Shown: positions 16,690 to 25,173, numbered from the stretch's first letter. The stretch is 64,000 nucleotides of DNA from Muricauda sp. SCSIO 65647 (GCF_021534965.1 NZ_CP091037.1:1776501-1840500), one strand, 5' to 3'. Numbers and translations are program-made. Notes: generated by a model not told the origin, from the letters alone.

Positions 16690-17772
16690 TCAATCCAAGG
16701 CAAGATTATAGCCCGCCATAAGCTCTTTAAAATCAGCACTTCGTGTTTCAGCCACCAGCAAACGGTTGATCACATCAAATTGAGGGTGTGCCTTCGGCAT
16801 GATAAAACTACGGTATTGCTTTTCGAAAGTGAGAGGTAAGAGCTGAACATTAGATTGCATCTGTCTGTTTCTTATCAAGTATTGTAGAGTGGTTCTATCA
16901 TGGACCAACACCTCTATTTCTTTGTGCGACAGCGCCAAAAGGGCCATCTCGGCAGAACGATAGATCTGAAAGGGCTGTATGTCTTGGGCCTGTAAAAAGT
17001 CTGCGCCAGAACTACTGCCAACGACCCCGACCCTTTCTACCCCCTTAAGGTCTTCTAGACTGTTCACCTGCCCCTCGAGGCTATTAACGGTAAGGGTAGA
17101 GGCAATGGTGGCCGTGAAGCTTGAAATGATGATGACGGCCGTGAACATCCAAATAATGGCGATGGTCTTTCCGGCATTGGTTTTTGGGGCTTTGTCACCA
17201 TAACCTACCGTGGTCATGGTCACCGCTGCCCACCAAAGACCATCGAATAGCCCTAAAATACCGGGACGAAACTGATACCTGTTGGCCCTTCGCTCTACAA
17301 ACCAGAGAATGGTGCCAAAAGAAAGTAAGATCACCAGTAACAAAAGCACAACGTTTAAAAAATCTTTCGAAAAAAAGTTTTTTACAAAAATCTGGAACTG
17401 GCTCTGGGCCGATGAGGTGATGGCCACCCCGACACTCGACACATGAAAGGGCTGTGAAACGTTGAACCTTTCCATCCGCAATGGGGTATTGTAATATGGG
17501 TTGATGCCGATATCCAAATCGCCATAATCCAACGACCTGATGACCTCAACCGGATCACTGAACCGAATGTACTTGTAGGGAACATTCATTTCGGTGGCCA
17601 AACGTTCCCACAAATCGATCGAGAGACCAGAATGGTCTTTGTCTTCTTGTACGATCACAAATGGGGGACTCGTAAATACACCCACTCTTAGCGTATCGTT
17701 GGCCATTTGTGCCCGTACAATGCCCATCATCAACATCATTAGAAAAACCACTATGTTATATTTTGTAGTCAC
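16690..17772 (-). CDS. GluR0-like ligand-gated potassium channel
   Basis: I take the GTG at 17772 as the start (360 residues), because it forms a GTGA overlap with the upstream stop and opens directly into a signal peptide (cleavage near RAQ, residue 22). Domain order: first lobe of a solute-binding domain (about 26-120, TLRVGVFTSPPFVI), membrane helix (139-158), pore helix with selectivity filter TVGYGD (188-193), second helix (202-225) carrying SFTATIASTLTV, then the second lobe (about 235-355). This split binding domain around a P-loop is the plan of prokaryotic ionotropic glutamate receptors, and SFTATIASTLTV resembles the eukaryotic SYTANLAAFLTV gate motif. Ligand unknown; K+ selectivity is inferred from GYG. 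Confidence 0.9.
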   Translation of the reverse strand: MTTKYNIVVFLMMLMMGIVRAQMANDTLRVGVFTSPPFVIVQEDKDHSGLSIDLWERLATEMNVPYKYIRFSDPVEVIRSLDYGDLDIGINPYYNTPLRMERFNVSQPFHVSSVGVAITSSAQSQFQIFVKNFFSKDFLNVVLLLLVILLSFGTILWFVERRANRYQFRPGILGLFDGLWWAAVTMTTVGYGDKAPKTNAGKTIAIIWMFTAVIIISSFTATIASTLTVNSLEGQVNSLEDLKGVERVGVVGSSSGADFLQAQDIQPFQIYRSAEMALLALSHKEIEVLVHDRTTLQYLIRNRQMQSNVQLLPLTFEKQYRSFIMPKAHPQFDVINRLLVAETRSADFKELMAGYNLALD

Positions 17773-20675
17773 GTTGAATTCGATTGGTTGGTTACGGTCA
17801 TTGAAAGAAATTTGACCAAGACCTGTATGAGGGTCAAATCTCTGTGCGAAAACCTTTCCTTCTCTTTTGCATAGGCACAAAAAATGGCATCAGCGCCATC
17901 TAGTTGCTTAAAAGGCACCAATAATAAGGAAGCATGGTCTTTGGGGTCTTTTCTGCCTATATATTGGATGGCTTCGGTTTCATGGTCGTTGATCAGCAGA
18001 GGGGTATCGGCGGATAGGGCATAGCTTTGCAAGTTCTCTTTTTCGTTGAACTCTTCTTTTCGTTCATGATAAAGCGCACCTTTTCGACCATAGCCCTTGA
18101 AATGCACTTCATTGGTTTTTACAAAACCAATTTCAAAGGCATCGAGGCCTGTTGGCAGGGTTACCAATTTTTTCAGAACGGGCAATACTTTTTCCCAAGG
18201 TTCATTTTTGGGGAGCTGAAGCAAAAGCCGGTTCAACATATAAAGATTGGTGCCGGTACTTTTCAATTCTTTTTCTCTATGTGCCAAGGCATCTGATTTG
18301 GCGGTCAATTGGGCCTGTTTGTCCTCAAGGGCCTTTTGCTTTTGAGAGAGTGCGCTAGAGAGATTTTTTGCTTTTGACCGACCCCATCGATACGTAATGT
18401 ACCAAAAGGCAATCATGCCCATTACCAAAAGTAAACCCGTTCCCCACCAAGTGGTGTACCAAGCTTTTTTGACCACCATTGGAATCGATATAGGGTCACT
18501 CCAGCCATAACCCCCTGGTCTTTTGGCCCTGATGAAGAGAGTATACTGCCCCGATGTTAGGTCGCTCAGACGCATACTGGGCTCCCTGAAAGGCGCTGAC
18601 CATTGTGCATGTTCTGAGGCTTCTTCAGAGAGTGATCGGCTCACCATTTTGTATTGGTATTGGATGCCTTTCGCAGGATAAGAAATGGTGGCCAGCCCAA
18701 ACTGCACCTCTTCTTTATTAGATAGTGACAACCCTGAAAAGTCTACGGGATTGTTGTCGATATGGACACTTGTAATTCTGGGAGGGGCGGCGGCAAGGGG
18801 TTTTGGCCAGACCAATGTCGAGTGAACGGCACCTTCAGCGGTACCTACCCAAAGCGTTCCGTTTTCATCCATGGAAAGACATCGGTATGAGGCTATCTTT
18901 GAGGGAGTACCACTTTCTTCGTCAAATTGTACGTAATGGCCCGATGGATATAAATAAATAAGGCCGTCGGTATCGGTGGCCATCCAAACCCCGCTGTTGC
19001 CAAGGGCATGCACGGCACGAATCTCATTTGATGTAAACGGTCCCAAGTCTACCCGCTTTACGGTTTCGGTATCGTACTTGAGCAGGCCATCTGTGGTTCC
19101 CATCCAAACAATTCCGAGTGAATCAATAGAAAGGTCATGCACCTCAAAATTGGTGCTTACGTCTGGGGGCAAAGGCAAGCTTTTACTCTCAAAAGCATCG
19201 GCCTTTCTGTCGTATTTGAAAAGATAGGAGTCGGCTCCTATGCCGGCAGCATAAATCTCTGAGCGACCTCCTTCCCTGACGACAAGAATTCGAGAATTCA
19301 GCCCTTCATCGGCCCCATAGAACTTGAGCTGGCCATTTGATAGCAATTTTCCCACACCCCTCAAAGGCTTGTCAGATGGGGCCTGGCAAAACCAAATGTC
19401 ACCAAAAGCATCGGCAGACATGAAGAACACCCCTCCTCCTCTTTTGTCCAAATCATAAGTGTGCCGTCTTTGTTGTTTCTCAAAAACCACAATTTCGGCA
19501 TTGGCGGTGCCATAGTAGCTTTTTTTATCATAAACGCCCATGCCCGTTACCCTGTCTGCCCCTGAAATAGTACTGAACGACTTGGTGTTTTTATTCACAT
19601 CTACTTGAAAGAGGTTTCCCTGCGAGATCAATACTTTATGGTCAATACCTGTGGCAATACTGAACACATTGTCATGGGGCATGCCATCTACAGCCTTGAA
19701 ATAGTTGGTCTGCAACAGCCCCAAGCCAGTGGAGGAACCGACCCATATTTTTCCGCCCTTACGAAGCTGGTCTGAAGAAAAACCGATGCTATTGATTTTT
19801 TGAAAGGGAAGCTCTTCGACCCTATGCGGATCGTTTGAGCCAAATACTTTTTGAAGGCTGTTGCCATCTTCTAGAATGGTGAACAACGATTCACCTGAGG
19901 CAACAAAAAAAGTGCCTGCCAAATCACGCCCGATTTGGTCAAAGACCAAATCGGCGCTGATGATTTCATTCTGCTTTTTCAAGATGTTTCCTGATTTGAT
20001 CGAATACCTTTCAATTTTAGCGCCCACCAAAAAGAGGTAATCTTCACCCACAAAAAAATGTCTTACGTCGCCAGACCTTAAAATATTGATAAAAGTGTTT
20101 ATCGAGCTGTCGAAGATGAAAAGACTTCCATTTGACGCAAGGGCCCATAGGGTCTGGTTTCCATCTTCACCAAAAAAGATGTGGTCATGTCTTTTTGGCA
20201 AGGGGTATTTGTCAAGAATAGTACCATTTGAATCAATTTTCACAATGCCCACCTCAGGAGAATTTACCCAAAGATGCTTTTTGGAATCTATGAACAGATG
20301 ATCGGCATAGCCTATTTCTGTTCCCTCACCAATGGCCGCAAGGGGAACAATTATGGCGTTGTCTTCTTCGTAATATAGCTTGAAGATGCCCGAGTCATTT
20401 GAAAAGACGACAGTATCTTGATTTTTGGAAACAATAGATCGAATATGCCTGCTTTTCAGTGACAGGTTGAAGTCTTGAAAGTTTTGGCCATCAAAGCGGT
20501 ACAGGCCATTGTCAGAGGCGATCCAAATAAAACCTTTGTTGTCTTCCAAGGTCTGGTTCACTTTTTTAAAGGGGGTTTGATCCCCATCATAGAAAGTGTA
20601 CCTGAAATTTTGGCCAAATAGAACTGTACTGGTCAGTAAGGCTACAAAGAACAATATGGAACAGTGGTATTTCAT
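17769..20675 (-). CDS. beta-propeller/Y_Y_Y membrane receptor with cytoplasmic GAF-like domain
   Basis: A 968-residue protein with a signal peptide (to about FGQ, residue 22), then two-component-regulator propeller repeats (GFIWIASDNGLYRFDG, GIVWMGTTDGLLKYD, GTLWVGTAEGAVHS), a Y_Y_Y domain (YQYKMVSRS to GYGWSDP), one membrane helix (about 745-763), a coiled coil (about 770-805) and a GAF-like domain (about 815-960). It has the outside half of a hybrid two-component system but no histidine kinase, receiver or HTH domain: the protein ends after the GAF-like region. Its stop overlaps the channel start (GTGA), so the two are made together. It may pass an extracellular signal to the channel or to a soluble partner. 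Confidence 0.85.
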   Translation of the reverse strand: MKYHCSILFFVALLTSTVLFGQNFRYTFYDGDQTPFKKVNQTLEDNKGFIWIASDNGLYRFDGQNFQDFNLSLKSRHIRSIVSKNQDTVVFSNDSGIFKLYYEEDNAIIVPLAAIGEGTEIGYADHLFIDSKKHLWVNSPEVGIVKIDSNGTILDKYPLPKRHDHIFFGEDGNQTLWALASNGSLFIFDSSINTFINILRSGDVRHFFVGEDYLFLVGAKIERYSIKSGNILKKQNEIISADLVFDQIGRDLAGTFFVASGESLFTILEDGNSLQKVFGSNDPHRVEELPFQKINSIGFSSDQLRKGGKIWVGSSTGLGLLQTNYFKAVDGMPHDNVFSIATGIDHKVLISQGNLFQVDVNKNTKSFSTISGADRVTGMGVYDKKSYYGTANAEIVVFEKQQRRHTYDLDKRGGGVFFMSADAFGDIWFCQAPSDKPLRGVGKLLSNGQLKFYGADEGLNSRILVVREGGRSEIYAAGIGADSYLFKYDRKADAFESKSLPLPPDVSTNFEVHDLSIDSLGIVWMGTTDGLLKYDTETVKRVDLGPFTSNEIRAVHALGNSGVWMATDTDGLIYLYPSGHYVQFDEESGTPSKIASYRCLSMDENGTLWVGTAEGAVHSTLVWPKPLAAAPPRITSVHIDNNPVDFSGLSLSNKEEVQFGLATISYPAKGIQYQYKMVSRSLSEEASEHAQWSAPFREPSMRLSDLTSGQYTLFIRAKRPGGYGWSDPISIPMVVKKAWYTTWWGTGLLLVMGMIAFWYITYRWGRSKAKNLSSALSQKQKALEDKQAQLTAKSDALAHREKELKSTGTNLYMLNRLLLQLPKNEPWEKVLPVLKKLVTLPTGLDAFEIGFVKTNEVHFKGYGRKGALYHERKEEFNEKENLQSYALSADTPLLINDHETEAIQYIGRKDPKDHASLLLVPFKQLDGADAIFCAYAKEKERFSHRDLTLIQVLVKFLSMTVTNQSNST

Positions 20676-20937
20676 GGTCGGTCACCTTTTCAAGATATGA
20701 AAAAAAGAAATGTGGGGGCAACGCGCTTTTTTTGGCAATGGTTCAAATGCCAACAGTATTGATATTTTGACCCGGATCATTGGTGTGGCAGACCGTACCA
20801 TCGTTTGACCTGAACATTGGTATTGGCCGTGGGAAAAGGGATAGTGAATACGACCATTTTTTGATTAATGGCCTTTTATTGTGGGCAGCAAAACATGCAA
20901 TTGCCACATGCGGCCACAATGGCAAAATTGAGAATAG
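20676..20937. other. intergenic region upstream of the propeller receptor gene
   Basis: No convincing gene is seen here. Short open frames exist but have no recognisable features. A weak stem TTGCCA (20901-20906) / TGGCAA (20920-20925) is present. No exact TAnnTTTG element points at the receptor gene. If the small membrane frame at 20938-21141 is real, part of this region may be an operon spacer. Confidence 0.4.
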
Positions 20938-21141
20938 CTAAATCACACGAAACGAGTCGTTTATGGGTTTTTGTTCTTTTGTTTCCATTCTTTGATAAGT
21001 ACCATGAGATTCATTATATTGGGCTTTTGCAACGAACCTGAACAAAGCCATTAGGCTTAGGCAACCACAGACTGCTTTTACGTATAAAAGGGCAATCAGT
21101 ACAAAAACCATTAATTCAATAAATAGTAAACGAACGACCAT
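20938..21141 (-). CDS. possible small single-pass membrane protein
   Basis: An open frame of 67 codons from an ATG at 21141 (or 57 codons from 21111) to a TAG. It encodes one hydrophobic helix (about residues 8-24, MVFVLIALLYV) and a charged C-terminal tail, with codon use like the local genes. It runs toward the propeller receptor gene, and its first possible ATG overlaps the ATG of the coiled-coil gene on the other strand (CATG at 21139-21142). No family is recognised. It may be a real small protein at the head of the receptor/channel unit or a chance frame. Confidence 0.35.
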   Translation of the reverse strand: MVVRLLFIELMVFVLIALLYVKAVCGCLSLMALFRFVAKAQYNESHGTYQRMETKEQKPINDSFRVI

Positions 21142-21499
21142 GTCAAAGACCCACCGACCCGTAATAGAATTGAACAAAAGTGGCGATGTGACGCCATCAA
21201 AGATCGAGGTAATCAAAAACCTCATTTTTGGCGAGCAAATAGAAGCCTATGATGCCGAGTTTGAAAAACTCAAACAAGACATAATAGCCAAGAAAAAAGT
21301 ATTGAACGAGCTTATTGAAGAGGTCAAGACAGAAGTCTCCCAATCGATAGACAATGTTTCCACAGACCTGAATATTCGAATCACCGAAGTAGAGCAAAAT
21401 CTTGGGAACAAGGTAGAAGAACTCCAATCAGAAGCGGTCAACAAAGAAATGCTGGGCAAACTTTTGATTGATTTGGGTGAAAAAATCAAGAAAAAATAA
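21140..21499 (+). CDS. coiled-coil protein, first gene of the GTPase operon
   Basis: A 119-residue soluble, highly charged protein predicted to be almost entirely helical after a short polar start (SKTHRPVIELNKSGD). EVIKNLIFGEQIEAYD near residue 23 resembles EIIKDILFTDDREYIE at the start of the next protein, so both share an N-terminal module and this one is a shortened version. It has no signal peptide or membrane segment. The gene is 19 bp upstream of the next. A role as adaptor or scaffold for the GTPase/kinase pair is inferred. Confidence 0.8.
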   Translation: MSKTHRPVIELNKSGDVTPSKIEVIKNLIFGEQIEAYDAEFEKLKQDIIAKKKVLNELIEEVKTEVSQSIDNVSTDLNIRITEVEQNLGNKVEELQSEAVNKEMLGKLLIDLGEKIKKK

Positions 21500-21518
21500 C
21501 CATCACAAGTTCATTGTA

Positions 21519-22370
21519 ATGGATGAAAAAGACAGGCTCGAGATTATAAAAGACATACTGTTCACCGACGATCGGGAGTACATTGAAAAAATTTCAGAAA
21601 GAATAGCACTGCTCGAAAAAACGGTCAATGAACAAGAACGCCTGTCTTCAAAGGTTGACCCCATTATAGAAAACCAGCTCGAAGAATTCACCAAGAGCAT
21701 TCCGACCACATTGGGGCCGACCATTACCGAAACCCTAAGGGAACAGATTCGAACACAAAGAGATGAGGTGGTCGATGCGCTTTTTCCCATTTTGGGCAAG
21801 ATGATCAAAAAATACATAGCCCAAGAGATTAAGGCACTTTCAGAAAAAATTGATAGCCAATTCGATTTTATTTCTAAATGGAAGATAAGGCTCAGAGCCT
21901 TGTTCAGTGGCAAAAAGAAAAAAGAGCTGCTCTTGCAACAGCTCTCATCGGCCAAGATAGAACAAGTGTTGTTGATAGAAAAAGACTCGGGCATTCTCAA
22001 AGCAAGCTATTCAAAAACCAAGACCATTGATGAAGAGATGGTTTCGGGCATGTTGACCGCGATCAAATCATTTGTCGAAGATGCGTTCAACCAACAGAAC
22101 CAAAACCTTGAGCTTATTGAGTATGAACTTTATCAGATACATCTTCAGAGCTTTGTCACCCATTATATGGCAGTGGTCATTTCTGGGCCATACGGCCTAA
22201 AATCAAAGAACAAACTTCAAGATCTCATTTTCGATTTTTACAACCGATATATGGCAATGAACGTCGATTTGGTAGTTGATTTTCCAATTCTTGAAAAGAA
22301 GACCAAAAAAGCGGACAAAAGAACAATAGAAAAAGAATTGGCCTCAAGTTTCGGCAATGCAAAAATCTAA
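21519..22370 (+). CDS. helical GTPase-partner candidate, related to N-terminal part of some OmpA-like proteins
   Basis: From the ATG at 21519 (19 bp after the previous stop) it encodes 283 residues; an in-frame ATG at 21468 lies inside the previous gene and is less likely. Layout: EIIKDILFTDDREYIE plus a coiled coil, then VVDALFPILGKMIKKYIAQEIKALSEKID, then KIEQVLLIEKDSGILKASY and DEEMVSGMLTAIKSFVEDAF, a globular, possibly roadblock-like part. I recall similar modules before OmpA domains in cyanobacteria and other bacteria, but no OmpA domain or membrane helix is present here. Its 3' end overlaps the GTPase gene by 14 bp, which suggests a physical partner such as a GTPase regulator or effector. 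Confidence 0.75.
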   Translation: MDEKDRLEIIKDILFTDDREYIEKISERIALLEKTVNEQERLSSKVDPIIENQLEEFTKSIPTTLGPTITETLREQIRTQRDEVVDALFPILGKMIKKYIAQEIKALSEKIDSQFDFISKWKIRLRALFSGKKKKELLLQQLSSAKIEQVLLIEKDSGILKASYSKTKTIDEEMVSGMLTAIKSFVEDAFNQQNQNLELIEYELYQIHLQSFVTHYMAVVISGPYGLKSKNKLQDLIFDFYNRYMAMNVDLVVDFPILEKKTKKADKRTIEKELASSFGNAKI

Positions 22371-22851
22371 GAAAATTGTCATCTTAGGCCATTTTGGCGT
22401 GGGCAAGACCTCGCTGATCAGAAGATTTGTGAAAAATAGCTTTTCTGATAAGTACAAGGTCACCATTGGGGTACACATCTCAAAAAAAGTGGTTGAGGTC
22501 GGATCTGACGAATCTATTTCAATGATTTTGTGGGATTTGGAAGGAACCGATGATATCAGAATGATTCGAAACCCATACCTTCTGGGTACGCATGGAGCTT
22601 TCTTTGTCTTTGATGTCAATCGGCCATCGACTTTTCAGAACATACAAGAAGACCTTTCGGTGTTATCGGAAAAAATGCCCGATGTTCCCCTTTTGATCAT
22701 TGGCAACAAGGTAGATCTTGTAGATCAAGATGATTTAAATCTCCTTTTGAAAGAAAACGATATTTCTTTTGACTTTCTTACAAGTGCCAAGACAGGTGAA
22801 TGGGTAGAAGATGCGTTTCTGCAAATGGCAACCCTTTTAAAAGATGCTTGA
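22357..22851 (+). CDS. Ras-superfamily small GTPase
   Basis: A 164-residue protein covering a complete small-GTPase fold and little else. G1 is GHFGVGKT (11-18), the G2 threonine is Thr36 in KVTIG, G3 is WDLEG (59-63), G4 is NKVD (117-120) and G5 is TSAKTG (142-147). The residue at the Ras Gln61 position is Thr64, and the Ras Gly12 position is Phe13, so intrinsic hydrolysis is probably slow and may need a partner. There is no C-terminal lipid motif. It overlaps the upstream gene by 14 bp and the kinase gene by 8 bp. It belongs with the poorly characterised prokaryotic Ras-like GTPases rather than with EF-Tu-type factors; assignment to MglA or another subgroup needs a tree. Confidence 0.92.
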   Translation: MQKSKKIVILGHFGVGKTSLIRRFVKNSFSDKYKVTIGVHISKKVVEVGSDESISMILWDLEGTDDIRMIRNPYLLGTHGAFFVFDVNRPSTFQNIQEDLSVLSEKMPDVPLLIIGNKVDLVDQDDLNLLLKENDISFDFLTSAKTGEWVEDAFLQMATLLKDA

Positions 22852-24370
22852 GCGTTACAAACAGCAATACATTGGCAAGAACATTCAATTTGTTTTTGTG
22901 GACGATGACGGTACGGTAAGAGAAAGCGACCAAACCATTTTTCGTTTTCAAATAGGTTTTCGCATTGCCGAGGTCCATCCGTTTTTTGAAACGCTTTCTT
23001 TCTTGGAAGGTATACAGGAAAATGAGTTTTCGTTCAATTGCGTACATCTCGAAGTTGATGACAATGAGCATATTGTCGATATAAGGGTTGTTGGGCAAGA
23101 GGCTGGAATATTGATGGTCATAATCGACCATACCCAATATTATCAAGAGTATCAGACCGTTGCACAGGCAAGAAATGAATCGATTATAAAAGCTGAGCTC
23201 ATTGTATTGAAAAATAAGGAGCTCGAAGAGCGTGAACGGTTCAAGAACAGGTTTATCCAAAATTTCAGCCATGAGCTTAGAAATCCACTTACGGGCATAG
23301 TTTCCATTACCAATATATTATCGGCAACTGATTTGAACGTTCAGCAACGACAACTACTTGACTTTCTCAAAGAGGCCAATACCAACCTCAAATCAATGCT
23401 CGAAGATATCTTGAGCATCAGCATGATGGCTTCGGGAAAACTGGCATTGAAAGAAAAAGCGTTCAAGCTTTCAAGTCTGCTCGAACTTCTAGAGTTCACC
23501 TATGGCAATAGGGCAAAGAACAAAGGGCTGCAATTCTCGGTTGATGTAGATGAAAGATTACCTGAATATGTAGAGGGCGACCGATTGCGACTGTACCAGG
23601 TATTGACCAACTTACTTGAAAATGCGGTTAAATATACAGAAAGCGGCACGGTTTCGCTTACCGTTCATGTAAATCAAAAAAGGGCCAACAAGGTCAGTCT
23701 GCATTTTGAAGTCTCTGACACGGGCATGGGTATTTCGCCAGAAAACCATGTACTTATTTTTGAAAGCTTTTCACGCCTTGACCGATATGACAACAAAGGA
23801 GGGGTAGGGATCGGCCTTACCATTGTAAAAGGACTTTTAGAATTGATGGGCAGCGAAATTAAAATGGAATCACATCTTGAAAAAGGCACAAGATTCTACT
23901 TTGACCTTACCCTGAAATATCCTTTGTATTCAATTAAAAAATCACTTATCAAGTCTAAAGGCCGCATCGTAGAAAACACCATTTCAAAAAGGGATAAGAA
24001 ATATAGGCTATTGTTGGTCGAAGACGACGAACGTGTGCAGATGACGCTTTTTAAAATTTTAGCGGACACGGAGCACTTTTATATAGAACTGGCAAATGAT
24101 GGGGCACGCGTGATTGAAGAAGTGATCAACAATACTTATGACTTGATCGTGATGGACGTGAACCTGCCCAATGCTTCAGGTGACCATCTCACCCATATAA
24201 TACGCGAATTGCCCTTTGGCAAGGTTCGAGACGTTCCTATTATTGGCATTACCGCGAACGCATTCGATGAAGATATCAAAAGGTATTTGAGAGTGGGCAT
24301 GAATCAGGTGATTACCAAACCCTTTGAAGCGCATAAACTGCTCGAGGCCATTTACAACTATTTGAAATGA
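22844..24370 (+). CDS. soluble hybrid histidine kinase with receiver domain
   Basis: A 508-residue protein with no membrane helix. Domains: a PAS-like N-terminus (about 12-100), a coiled coil, a HisKA domain with His143 in NFSHELRNPLTGI, an HATPase domain (NLLENAVKYT, DTGMGIS, GGVGIGLTIVKGLLELMGS), and a C-terminal receiver (acidic pocket VEDDE, phosphorylated Asp438 in IVMDVNLP, Lys in VITKPFE). The gene overlaps the GTPase gene by 8 bp, so the two are co-translated. Being cytoplasmic, the kinase may read the state of the GTPase or a small molecule. It has no DNA-binding output, so phosphate may go to a separate phosphotransfer protein not in this window. Confidence 0.93.
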   Translation: MLERYKQQYIGKNIQFVFVDDDGTVRESDQTIFRFQIGFRIAEVHPFFETLSFLEGIQENEFSFNCVHLEVDDNEHIVDIRVVGQEAGILMVIIDHTQYYQEYQTVAQARNESIIKAELIVLKNKELEERERFKNRFIQNFSHELRNPLTGIVSITNILSATDLNVQQRQLLDFLKEANTNLKSMLEDILSISMMASGKLALKEKAFKLSSLLELLEFTYGNRAKNKGLQFSVDVDERLPEYVEGDRLRLYQVLTNLLENAVKYTESGTVSLTVHVNQKRANKVSLHFEVSDTGMGISPENHVLIFESFSRLDRYDNKGGVGIGLTIVKGLLELMGSEIKMESHLEKGTRFYFDLTLKYPLYSIKKSLIKSKGRIVENTISKRDKKYRLLLVEDDERVQMTLFKILADTEHFYIELANDGARVIEEVINNTYDLIVMDVNLPNASGDHLTHIIRELPFGKVRDVPIIGITANAFDEDIKRYLRVGMNQVITKPFEAHKLLEAIYNYLK

Positions 24371-24547
24371 CAAGGTTGTTGTAGGAAAAATACGAATAAC
24401 TATGCATTTCATCGATGATTATACGCATTTTGTCGATAAGGCAAAGTTGTCTTTCCGTTCTTTCTTCCATTTATGAGCACCATGTTAGATTTAGATGCTT
24501 TTAGCTTTTCAAGGTGAAAAAGCCAATCAACAACCAAAACCAATGAC

Positions 24548-24745
24548 ATGGATTTTCCCTTTTTGACAGAGATTTTTTTCATCATCAGTTTGCTGGCATT
24601 TCTTATCGCCATGTTTATCATACTGCCGACATTGATCAATGATAGAAAGGGAAAAGGGCACCGAAAAAAAAAAGAAACACCTTTAGCCCACAGAATTGAG
24701 GGAGGCAAAAAAATGAAATATGCGATTGTTCGCCTAAAGCAGTAA
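24548..24745 (+). CDS. possible small membrane protein
   Basis: An open frame of 65 codons encoding one strong hydrophobic helix (about residues 5-28) followed by a very basic tail (NDRKGKGHRKKKE). It lies downstream of the kinase gene on the same strand and upstream of a strong terminator, so it could be the last gene of that transcript. No family is recognised and no start signal stands out. Confidence 0.35.
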   Translation: MDFPFLTEIFFIISLLAFLIAMFIILPTLINDRKGKGHRKKKETPLAHRIEGGKKMKYAIVRLKQ

Positions 24746-24893
24746 GGCATAGGGTCAAGCTGTATGGACACTAACCATAGTTTACCCTTTGATCGGCCTA
24801 GGCTCAAAACTCTTCTGAGATAGCGACAATTGATTCACCCCATTGTTGATGTCGATGAAATTGGCATTGATTTTTGAGTTGGTTGGTTGATTT

Positions 24894-24918
24894 GGGCCCC
24901 GTCAAGGGGCCTTTTTTT
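24894..24918 (+). terminator. rho-independent terminator
   Basis: GGCCCC (24895-24900), loop GTCAA, GGGGCC (24906-24911) and a run of seven T (24912-24918) make a textbook intrinsic terminator for plus-strand transcripts. It would end the GTPase/kinase operon and any small gene after it. The 148 bp between 24746 and 24893 hold nothing I can identify. Confidence 0.78.
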
Positions 24919-24926
24919 AACTTTTA

Positions 24927-25106
24927 ATGGCACATAGAATGAATACCGAACACGAGAACGAATCATTGTTTATTGGGGCTACGTTCAGTTGCGACCTCCC
25001 AAAAGGGCATGGTAAGAGATTACCAAACAAGATTCCATTTGGCACCTATAACGAACACGGGAAAGAAAACCATAACCACGGGTTGAACAATGAAGAAAAC
25101 ATTTGA
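24927..25106 (+). CDS. possible small hydrophilic protein
   Basis: A 59-codon open frame from an ATG 8 bp after the T-tract of the terminator. The product is polar, rich in His, Asn and Glu, with no family resemblance. Its 3' end overlaps the 27-codon hydrophobic frame at 25090. The only support is an open frame with ordinary codons, so this is weak. Confidence 0.22.
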   Translation: MAHRMNTEHENESLFIGATFSCDLPKGHGKRLPNKIPFGTYNEHGKENHNHGLNNEENI

Positions 25107-25173
25107 AAGATTGCTATTGTTGTTTTTCGTGATGGCCGCACTCTTGAACCTTTGTTGCCTGTTGTTCAAATGA
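25090..25173 (+). CDS. possible 27-residue hydrophobic peptide
   Basis: ATG at 25090 to TGA at 25171-25173. The peptide begins MKKTFERLL and is otherwise almost entirely hydrophobic with two adjacent cysteines (LNLCCLLFK), like a lone transmembrane helix or a leader. It overlaps the preceding 59-codon frame by 17 bp in another frame. It faces the 3' end of the ABC ATPase gene. Chance is a real possibility. Confidence 0.25.
   Translation: MKKTFERLLLLFFVMAALLNLCCLLFK

Noticed and set aside
17773-17880. Upstream extension of the channel gene to an ATG at 17880
   Set aside because: The extension lies inside the receptor gene and would bury the signal peptide; the GTG at 17772 forms a GTGA overlap and places the signal peptide at the N-terminus.
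20743-20925. 60-codon minus-strand frame upstream of the receptor gene
   Set aside because: Odd composition (many Pro, His, Trp), no start signal and no family resemblance.
24409-24807. 132-codon minus-strand frame
   Set aside because: No signal peptide, domain or sensible neighbour; it overlaps the plus-strand small membrane frame, and its composition looks like an antisense shadow.
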